Shown: positions 30,557 to 37,123 of the stretch, one piece after another | Layout of the letters: each line of letters begins with the position of its first letter | Numbering within the stretch: the stretch's first letter is position 1 | Assembly: GCA_963530895.1 (NCBI GenBank) | Contig: CAUSFO010000009.1 | Coordinates: forward strand, 1-37,123 | DNA: 37,123 nucleotides | Direction: 5' to 3' | Source of the DNA: JABCPE02 sp963530895 | Lineage (GTDB): Bacteria; Bacteroidota; Bacteroidia; Flavobacteriales; Weeksellaceae | The notes under the pieces: model-generated | Seen by the model: the letters and a program-made list of their open reading frames with translations, nothing else | Told to the model about the DNA's origin: nothing | The model's database searches: none | Program-made: the position numbers and the translations under genes

Positions 30557-33034
30557 ATGAAAAAACTTGTTATTTCGCTTTCACTTTTATTTGCTATCCA
30601 TAAAGCGAACGCCTGCGCGGATGTTAATTTGGATTATGAATATTTCAACCTGTTCGCTCAGGAAATGATACACGCTCCTGAATACGAGCCTTTCCTATTG
30701 GCCTATGACACACCTTTTTATGAAAGCCAAAATAAATTCCGAAGCGAAAATATAGAATCTTGGCAAAAATATTTTGACAACAAGCTCTCCTATGATGAAA
30801 CTTTGGCACTCGTGCAGACTATTAGTCTAAAACACCTTCAAAACTGGTCTCATGGGAAACTTACACATTCTATAAGTAAAAAACTCGGTGCTCAGTTTTT
30901 TAATAAATACAAACAAGGGCTGACCTACCTCATCAAAGCCAAAGAACTGGAACCTTATATGGCGATTAGTTTTGTTGCGGATGAAGATTCGTTTTATTTC
31001 GATGTTGATAAAAACAGGAAAAATGCCACTCAGCTCAACTATTCCAAAACCATGGAAAGCCTGCTGAATGCCTACCAAACATCTACCAATAAGGAAATAA
31101 AACTTCGGTACGCCTATCAAATCGTAAGGTTCAACCATTATACGAGAAACTACCAAAAGGCGGTTCATTATTTTGAAACTTTGGTTGTTCCCTTGAATTT
31201 AAAATCGCCTATTTATTATTATGCCTTACAGCAAATGGCAGGCGCACAGAATGGTTTGGGCAAAAAAGAAGCCGCAAACTGGAATTTCTTCAAAGTTTTC
31301 ATTCACAACAGAGATTTGAAACAGAGCTCCTACACTTCCATGAAATTCTCTAATTCAGGCGATTTCGAAGGACTGCTCAGCAAGGCTAAAACTACTGAAG
31401 AAAAAAACATGGCGTATTTCCTTTTAGCTTACAACGGCTACAGCAATCCCGTTCCGCTGATGCAGAAAATGCTGAAAAACAATGCCGATTCTAAAATCCT
31501 AAAAGTTCTCGCTGCCAGAGCGATTAACGAGCTGGAGAGAAGCTACCTCATGGCTTATCCTTCCTGCAAGGACAAGGATAAATGCCAAGACAAACTTCTT
31601 CCTATAAGAACAGAAAGCTACTACACGGAATCTACCGATTTTTCCGAAGATTTACGAAAAATAATTACTGAAATAAAGGCAACCTCCAAAGATGTTTTTT
31701 GGGAACTCAGCGATGCCTATCTCCGTTTTCTGAATAAAGATTTCAAGGGAAGCAATTTGGTTTTAAATAAAATAAAAACCACCAATTCCGACTACATCCA
31801 GCAGATAGAAAAAATGAAAATGCTGAACGAAATCGTTTCCCAAACCAAAATAACGCCAGAGTTTGAGGAAATTCTAATGAAAAAATACGGCAAAATCCTG
31901 CGGGAAGAACCCAGCAAAGATGAAAACAGCTGGTACAACAGCCTCAGCACCAGAGACTTTATCATTGACATCATTGCCAACCGATATTTCGTAGAACAGC
32001 AGGATGCAAAATCATTCCTTCTAAATAACAGCATCCACGCCCTGCAATACTACCCAAATCTCGCTTTGACAAAGAAAATAGAAGCTTTCTACAAAAAACC
32101 AAACAAGACAAGCTTTGAAAAATTCATCATCGAGCGGTCTATAAAAAACATTAACGCAGAGGCTTTCTTTGAGCTAATCTACGGCGACCATGCGATGCGA
32201 ATGGCTGATTTCAAAAAGGCTAAAACTCACTACAAGAAAGCAGGAAGTTTTGAGGATATTTATATTAATAATGTCTATTATTATGGCGATGATAAAGAGA
32301 AAGCAAAAGCTGATTTCAAAGATAAATACGATGGCTATAACCGTATTTCAAGCCTTGTTTTTGGGCATAATGTCTGGGAAAGTTTTGACAGTCCGCAGGA
32401 AGTATCCATGAAAGCCGAAGACCTCAGCTACTTCCCTTTCATTAAACAGAAAATGAATAAGTTAGAACTTGCACAAGCCCTCATTCAGCTCGAAGAAATA
32501 GGAAAAGAAAAATCAGCGAAAGGAGCGAAAGCCAATCAGCTCATCGGCAACCTACTCTACAACACCTCTGTTTTAGGGTATTTCCGTGAACTTTTCACTT
32601 TGGATATGAATAACGGCAACAGCCCTAAATTCCATTTCCATGAACAGGTGAGCGAGAGAAAATATGATTTCTCTTACAAAACCTTCTACGATAGTGGATT
32701 CATAGAGCCAGATAATTTTGACCTTGCTATCGGCTACTACGAAAAAGCCCTAAAACACTCTAAAAACAAAGAGCAAAAAGCCAGAATTCTTTTCCAAATG
32801 GCAAGCGCAGAGCAAGGGAAATTCTACCAATGGGAAGCCAATCAGAATTTTTACATCGACTATTCTGACCCAGATTATTCAGAAAAAGTGAAAGTTTTTG
32901 AAGCTCAAATGAATCTTACAAAAAGAGAAAAATTCCGAACTTACTTCGCAGAGCTAAAAAAACATTACAAACGAACCCAAACTGTAAAAGACTTACAGAC
33001 AAGCTGTTTGTACTTTGCACACTACATGAGATAG
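30557..33034 (+). CDS. Uncharacterised 825-aa exported protein, TPR-like helical repeats
   Basis: An N-terminal signal peptide (MKKLVISLSLLFAIHKANAC) directs export. Cleavage is either by signal peptidase I after ANA or, less certainly, as a lipoprotein at Cys20. The rest is almost wholly helical and rich in Lys, Tyr and Phe. Pieces look like tetratricopeptide repeats, for example KLRYAYQIVRFNHYTRNYQKAVHYF in two parts, MADFKKAKTHYKKAGSF and NFDLAIGYYEKALKHSKN, with KARILFQMASAEQGKFYQW after the last. A CKDKDKC pair occurs near residue 336. No catalytic motif was found. I do not recognise a characterised family. Such repeat proteins usually scaffold others, so it may partner the lipoprotein encoded 4 bases upstream. 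Working in the periplasm or at the outer membrane is inference. Confidence 0.85.
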   Translation: MKKLVISLSLLFAIHKANACADVNLDYEYFNLFAQEMIHAPEYEPFLLAYDTPFYESQNKFRSENIESWQKYFDNKLSYDETLALVQTISLKHLQNWSHGKLTHSISKKLGAQFFNKYKQGLTYLIKAKELEPYMAISFVADEDSFYFDVDKNRKNATQLNYSKTMESLLNAYQTSTNKEIKLRYAYQIVRFNHYTRNYQKAVHYFETLVVPLNLKSPIYYYALQQMAGAQNGLGKKEAANWNFFKVFIHNRDLKQSSYTSMKFSNSGDFEGLLSKAKTTEEKNMAYFLLAYNGYSNPVPLMQKMLKNNADSKILKVLAARAINELERSYLMAYPSCKDKDKCQDKLLPIRTESYYTESTDFSEDLRKIITEIKATSKDVFWELSDAYLRFLNKDFKGSNLVLNKIKTTNSDYIQQIEKMKMLNEIVSQTKITPEFEEILMKKYGKILREEPSKDENSWYNSLSTRDFIIDIIANRYFVEQQDAKSFLLNNSIHALQYYPNLALTKKIEAFYKKPNKTSFEKFIIERSIKNINAEAFFELIYGDHAMRMADFKKAKTHYKKAGSFEDIYINNVYYYGDDKEKAKADFKDKYDGYNRISSLVFGHNVWESFDSPQEVSMKAEDLSYFPFIKQKMNKLELAQALIQLEEIGKEKSAKGAKANQLIGNLLYNTSVLGYFRELFTLDMNNGNSPKFHFHEQVSERKYDFSYKTFYDSGFIEPDNFDLAIGYYEKALKHSKNKEQKARILFQMASAEQGKFYQWEANQNFYIDYSDPDYSEKVKVFEAQMNLTKREKFRTYFAELKKHYKRTQTVKDLQTSCLYFAHYMR

Positions 33035-33055
33035 GATTTTTTCGGTAAATAATCT

Positions 33056-33063
33056 TACCTTTG
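33056..33063 (+). promoter_or_regulatory. -7 promoter box TACCTTTG ahead of mfd
   Basis: TACCTTTG matches TAnnTTTG; the -33 region at 19 bases is not TTTG, only a T-rich run (33037-33042) lies near. The start would fall near 33069, just before the hairpin at 33072-33108, giving a leader of about 60 nt. Confidence 0.5.
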
Positions 33064-33071
33064 CACAAATA

Positions 33072-33108
33072 GAGAAACGATTTCGGAGTCATTCCGAAAT
33101 CGCTTCTC
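33072..33108 (+). promoter_or_regulatory. Hairpin at the 5' end of the mfd leader
   Basis: CGATTTCGG (33078-33086) pairs perfectly with CCGAAATCG (33094-33102) around a 7-base loop. After one A/C mismatch, GAGAA pairs with TTCTC (33072-33076 with 33104-33108). No T run follows, so it is not a typical terminator. It lies 22 bases upstream of the mfd start. Confidence 0.6.
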
Positions 33109-33130
33109 GTCATTTAATTTATACTAAAAA

Positions 33131-36100
33131 ATGAGCTTACAAACGATAGACAAGTCACTATTAACCAAACTTTTAAACCAAAATTTCGGAGAAGAGATTT
33201 TTCAAAATTGGGAAAAAACCGAGCATCTTTCCGTGAAAGGAGCAGTAGATTCTGCCGTGAGCATTCTCGCTGCTGAGGCTTTCCTGAGTCAGCAAAAAAC
33301 CATTCTTTTGATTACCGATGACAAGGAAGATTCCCACTACACGACCACCGAAATGGAGGAACTTGTCGGCGAAGAAAATGTCCTGCACCTGCCCAACTCC
33401 TACACAGAGCCTTATCAGGAGGAGCGGACTAAAAACGCCAATTTGGTTTTGAGAACAGAGGTAATTAACCAACTGAATCTCAATAACAAACAAAAAATAA
33501 TCGTAGCTCATATCTCTGCTCTGAATGAAAAAGTTCTGAAAAAAGAGGATTTCAAAATGATTTCTCACCGCATAAAAACGGGCGAGAAACTGGATTTTGA
33601 TTTTACGGAAGAACTACTCAATCAGTTTCATTTTAATTTGACTGATTTTGTCTCCGAACCTGGTGAATTCGCGGTTCGAGGCGGAATTGTAGATGTTTTT
33701 TCTTATTCAAATGAAAAACCTTTCCGAATCACATTTTTCGGGAATGAAATAGAAAGCATCAAAACTTTTGACATAGAAACCCAGCTTTCCGTAGAGAAAG
33801 TAGAAGAGTTTCAATTGGTTTCTAATATCAATCTTTCCACACAAGGCGAGAAAGTTCCGTTTTTTGATTTGCTGCCTTCGGACAGCCTGATTATCATCAA
33901 AAACGCTTATTCTTGTTTGGATAAAATTGAAAACTTTTATCAAAAGGCTCAAAATCAATTTGATAAACTGAGTAAAACAATCAAACACCGAGAGCCTCAC
34001 GAGCTGTTTCTTTCCAGCGAGGAGTTTTCAAGATGTTTTCAAAAATTCAGAACCATAGATTTTTCAAATAGTCCTTCATCAAAAATCATTCAGCTGAGCC
34101 AAACTCCACAGCCGAGTTTTCACAAGAATTTTGAGCTTTTGATAGAGGATTTAATCACAAAAAAAGAACAAGGCTACGAGGTCTGGATTTCCTTTTCTTC
34201 CGAGAAACAAAAAGACAGACTAACAGAAATCATAGAAACCCTAGCCACTGAACACCAGCAGGATACGGTCAATCATCTTTTCACGGCGTTTCAGTCAGAG
34301 CTTCACGAGGGCTTTGTGGATAGCCGTTATAAAATCGCGGTTTATACTGACCATCAGATTTTTGACCGTTATCAAAGATTTAAAACCAAAGATTCTTTCG
34401 CCAAGTCTGAGCATTTGACCCTGAAAGACCTGATGCAGCTGCAGGTCGGCGATTACATCACGCACATAGACCACGGAATCGGTAAATTCATGGGACTGGT
34501 CAAAGTGAATAACGACGGCAAAACGCAGGAATGTTTCAAACTTTCTTATAAAAACGGCGACTTGCTGTATGTGAGCATTCACTCTCTGCACAAAATCTCA
34601 AAATACAACGGCTCGGAAGGCAAAGAAATCGCCCTTTCCAAACTGGGCTCTCCTGCTTGGAAAAACCTTAAACAAAAGACCAAAGCGAAAGTAAAACAAA
34701 TAGCTTTTGACTTAATAAAACTCTACGCACAGAGAAAAACCTCCAAAGGTTTTGCCTTCTCGCCAGACACCTATCTACAAGATGAGCTGGAAGCGAGTTT
34801 CATCTACGAAGACACGCCAGACCAAGAGAAAGCGACCCATGATGTAAAAAAAGACATGGAGGCAGAAACCATCATGGACAGGCTCATCTGTGGCGATGTA
34901 GGTTTTGGAAAAACGGAAGTCGCTATTCGTGCAGCCTTCAAAGCAGCTACTGATGGCAAACAGGTGGCAGTGTTGGTTCCTACGACCATTTTGGCGTTTC
35001 AGCATTTTAGGAGTTTTACAGAAAGGCTGAAAGATTTTCCTATCAATGTTTCTTATCTCAATCGTTTCCGAACGACAAAACAGAAAAAAGAAACGCTGGA
35101 AGGTTTGGAAAGCGGTAAAATAGACATTGTGATAGGAACACATCAGCTGGTTTCGGACAAGGTGAAATTCAAGGATTTAGGGCTGTTAATCATTGATGAA
35201 GAACATAAATTCGGAGTAAATGTAAAAGACAAACTTAAAACCCTGAAAACCAACATAGACACGCTTACCCTGACTGCTACGCCAATCCCAAGGACACTCC
35301 AGTTTTCGCTAATGGCAGCAAGGGATTTATCCGTAATAAAAACACCGCCGCCGAACCGACAGCCTGTGGAAACCCAGCTGATAGGCTTCGATGAAGAAAC
35401 GCTGAGAGATGCCATTTCCTATGAACTCCAAAGAGATGGGCAAGTGTATTTCATTAACAATAGAATTGACAATTTAAAGGAAATCGCTGGTCTTGTCCAA
35501 AGGCTCGTTCCTGATGCCAGAATCATCACTGGACACGGACAGCTGGACGGAAAAGAGCTGGAAGAAAGGGTTTTGGACTTTATGGATGGGAAATATGATG
35601 TTCTCATCTCTACTACCATTGTAGAAAGCGGCGTGGATGTCCCAAATGCGAATACTATTTTCATCAATGATGCGCAGAGATTCGGGATTGCAGACCTTCA
35701 CCAGATGCGTGGCCGTGTGGGCAGAAGTGACAGAAAAGCCTTTTGCTATCTCATCACGCCACCATATGATATGATAACCTCCGATGCCAGAAAACGACTG
35801 GAAGCGATAGAGCAGTTTTCGGATTTGGGGAGCGGGTTCCAGATTGCAATGAAAGACTTGGAAATCCGTGGTGCTGGGGATTTACTCGGTGCAGAGCAAA
35901 GCGGATTTATCAACGAAATGGGTTTTGAAACTTACCAAAAACTTATGCAGGAGGCTTTGGAAGAGCTTCAGGATGATGAGTCATTTGAGGAATTATTTAA
36001 TAATGAAGTTGACAGGAAAAAACTTTTCAAATCGGCAAAAGAAGTGAATATCGACACTGATTTTGAGCTGATGCTGCCTGACTATTATGTAGATTCCACC

Positions 36101-36493
36101 TCGGAGAGGCTCCTCCTCTACCAGAGATTGGCAGAAATAGAAAACAAACAGGATTTGGAAAAGTTCCAAAACGAACTGGAAGACCGCTTCGGAAAACTAC
36201 CAGAAGAAGCCGTGAATTTACTGAAATCCGTGGAGCTGAAATGGCTCGCGGCGGAGATAGGCTTTGAGAAAATAGTGATAAAAAAAGGCGTGTTTTTAGG
36301 ATATTTCCCAGACAATCCACAGGACAAATTTTATCAAAGTGAAAAATTCAAACACCTGCTGAATTATCTGACACAAAACCCTAGCCAAGCCCAGCTGAAA
36401 GAGAAAAATAACCAGCTGCTCATGCGAAAAGACAGTATGGAAAGCATTGAGGAAATTAACCAGCTTCTAAGTTCAATCAACAATCCAGCCTAA
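33131..36493 (+). CDS. mfd: Transcription-repair coupling factor Mfd
   Basis: 1120 residues, close to the usual 1100-1180. Mfd pushes RNA polymerase stalled at DNA damage off the template and recruits UvrA. Visible parts, in order: the UvrB-like N-terminal module (VSEPGEFAVRGGIVDVFSYS near residue 177); the RNA-polymerase-interacting CarD-like domain from about residue 435 (QVGDYITHIDHGIGKFMGL); the RecG-like translocase with Walker A GDVGFGKT (Lys594), the DEEH box (689-692), TLTATPIPRTLQFSL and the second motor domain (TTIVESGVDVPNANT, QMRGRVGRSD); and the C-terminal TRCF domain. It follows the exported-protein pair by 96 bases with its own -7 box and ends in a hairpin terminator. Confidence 0.98.
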   Translation: MSLQTIDKSLLTKLLNQNFGEEIFQNWEKTEHLSVKGAVDSAVSILAAEAFLSQQKTILLITDDKEDSHYTTTEMEELVGEENVLHLPNSYTEPYQEERTKNANLVLRTEVINQLNLNNKQKIIVAHISALNEKVLKKEDFKMISHRIKTGEKLDFDFTEELLNQFHFNLTDFVSEPGEFAVRGGIVDVFSYSNEKPFRITFFGNEIESIKTFDIETQLSVEKVEEFQLVSNINLSTQGEKVPFFDLLPSDSLIIIKNAYSCLDKIENFYQKAQNQFDKLSKTIKHREPHELFLSSEEFSRCFQKFRTIDFSNSPSSKIIQLSQTPQPSFHKNFELLIEDLITKKEQGYEVWISFSSEKQKDRLTEIIETLATEHQQDTVNHLFTAFQSELHEGFVDSRYKIAVYTDHQIFDRYQRFKTKDSFAKSEHLTLKDLMQLQVGDYITHIDHGIGKFMGLVKVNNDGKTQECFKLSYKNGDLLYVSIHSLHKISKYNGSEGKEIALSKLGSPAWKNLKQKTKAKVKQIAFDLIKLYAQRKTSKGFAFSPDTYLQDELEASFIYEDTPDQEKATHDVKKDMEAETIMDRLICGDVGFGKTEVAIRAAFKAATDGKQVAVLVPTTILAFQHFRSFTERLKDFPINVSYLNRFRTTKQKKETLEGLESGKIDIVIGTHQLVSDKVKFKDLGLLIIDEEHKFGVNVKDKLKTLKTNIDTLTLTATPIPRTLQFSLMAARDLSVIKTPPPNRQPVETQLIGFDEETLRDAISYELQRDGQVYFINNRIDNLKEIAGLVQRLVPDARIITGHGQLDGKELEERVLDFMDGKYDVLISTTIVESGVDVPNANTIFINDAQRFGIADLHQMRGRVGRSDRKAFCYLITPPYDMITSDARKRLEAIEQFSDLGSGFQIAMKDLEIRGAGDLLGAEQSGFINEMGFETYQKLMQEALEELQDDESFEELFNNEVDRKKLFKSAKEVNIDTDFELMLPDYYVDSTSERLLLYQRLAEIENKQDLEKFQNELEDRFGKLPEEAVNLLKSVELKWLAAEIGFEKIVIKKGVFLGYFPDNPQDKFYQSEKFKHLLNYLTQNPSQAQLKEKNNQLLMRKDSMESIEEINQLLSSINNPA

Positions 36494-36521
36494 GCAAAAT
36501 GCTTAGGCTGGGTTTATTTTA
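36485..36521 (+). terminator. Terminator of mfd
   Basis: An 11-bp perfect stem (CCAGCCTAAGC at 36485-36495 with its complement at 36501-36511) around an AAAAT loop is followed by GTTTATTTTA. The mfd stop codon (TAA 36491-36493) lies in the left arm. The downstream T run is interrupted, so strength is moderate. Confidence 0.75.
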
Positions 36522-36959
36522 TTCTTCGCTTTGATTAGACATTACATCATAAAAAGTACATGCTGCTTTTATCATATCTTCTCCAATAGAACCAGGTGGC
36601 ATTGCTTCTTCCTTTACTAAATACTCGTCAATACCTTCTCCGTTATATACAACATTATCATTCTTAGAATAATATATAGTATTAATAATTCCAAATTTAT
36701 TGTATTTACAATTTATTAGAATATGATCTTTTGTCTTCATATAATATTTGCCATTAGGTAATTTTTGAAGAACAGGGTATTCTTCCAAAAACCACGCTGT
36801 AATATAACCTGGTTTTTCTGATTCTCTTATAGTTTGTAGATAAATATAAAACTTTGTTTTATCATTTGATCTTTCTCCTATATAAAAAGTTTCTTGTGTT
36901 TCTTGTGCTTTCAATGCAAAAGTAAATAACATAAATAAAAATAAAGCTGTTTTTTTCAT
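36519..36959 (-). CDS. Uncharacterised small exported protein, 146 aa
   Basis: A signal peptide (MKKTALFLFMLFTFALKAQE, cleavage near residue 18-19) is followed by about 127 residues with no family that I recognise. The mature part alternates beta strands and charged turns (KFYIYLQTIRESEKPGYITA, YYMKTKDHILINCKYNKFGI, IINTIYYSKNDNVVYNGEGI) and ends acidic. No membrane anchor or cysteine pair suggests a structure, although single cysteines occur in LINCKY and AACTF. GC content is low (8 of 60 and 12 of 60 in two counted lines) compared with mfd (23 of 60 in one), so it may be lineage-specific or acquired. It converges on mfd across the terminator. Confidence 0.8.
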   Translation of the reverse strand: MKKTALFLFMLFTFALKAQETQETFYIGERSNDKTKFYIYLQTIRESEKPGYITAWFLEEYPVLQKLPNGKYYMKTKDHILINCKYNKFGIINTIYYSKNDNVVYNGEGIDEYLVKEEAMPPGSIGEDMIKAACTFYDVMSNQSEE

Positions 36960-37123
36960 AATATTTTATTTTCCTGCCAAGCCCTAAACACAGATGAACA
37001 AATACAAAAAAGCGAGGACTTTTTAGTTTTACTTCATGTTCAAGATTTTTGAAATTATCCAAGCACTAAAATAAAAGCTAACACTTTCCTATTTTCTTAA
37101 ACTGTTATTTTAAAAATATTTTT

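Noticed and set aside
36862..37062. Minus-strand 66-codon frame overlapping the start of the 146-aa protein gene
   Set aside because: It overlaps the signal-peptide-coding region in another frame, has no recognisable features and is of low complexity.

Overview
The window looks like a chromosomal segment of a low-GC Bacteroidota, most likely a Flavobacteriia of the Chryseobacterium/Weeksellaceae kind. The grounds are the protein sequences, the lack of Shine-Dalgarno sites before most genes, and several promoters of the Bacteroidota type (TTTG, about 19 bp, TAnnTTTG). No tRNA, rRNA, CRISPR array, insertion sequence or prophage was seen. No gap without a gene exceeds 300 bases.

Left part (1-13380). 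At the left edge, on the minus strand, lies the 5' part of a very AT-rich gene for a membrane-anchored AbiC-type phage abortive-infection protein. It runs off the window. A hairpin terminator separates it from a minus-strand chaperonin cluster in which groES and groEL are split by an unrecognised 178-aa protein gene and an aldo/keto reductase gene. Divergent from groES is a tight plus-strand operon: a CPA1 cation/proton antiporter, a family 4 type glycosyltransferase, a hexapeptide acyltransferase and a beta-carbonic anhydrase. Facing it is a SulP anion transporter, which together with the carbonic anhydrase may serve bicarbonate handling. Next comes a minus-strand operon thiL - dCMP deaminase - xerD - Nudix hydrolase.

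Middle (13580-29536). A secreted S9 prolyl-oligopeptidase-family peptidase (plus) is followed by the S10-spc-alpha ribosomal cluster on the minus strand, from rplC to rplQ, with secY, infA and rpoA. The very small genes rpmJ and rpmD are present. rpsJ is not in front of rplC, and map/adk are not next to secY. Most gaps in the cluster are below 36 bp. Four are longer: two of these hold good stem-loops, one holds a heptamer tandem repeat, and one shows nothing I could support. A textbook Bacteroidota promoter and a leader of about 100 nt precede rplC.

Right part (29576-37123). A plus-strand pair of uncharacterised exported proteins (a 320-aa lipoprotein and an 825-aa protein) is followed by mfd, whose mRNA should begin with a strong hairpin. 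Convergent to mfd is an AT-rich gene for a small exported protein.

The best candidates for something little described are the AbiC-type gene beside the chaperonin cluster, the split groES/groEL arrangement with its 178-aa protein, the exported protein pair at 29590-33034, and the stem-loops inside the ribosomal cluster and ahead of mfd.
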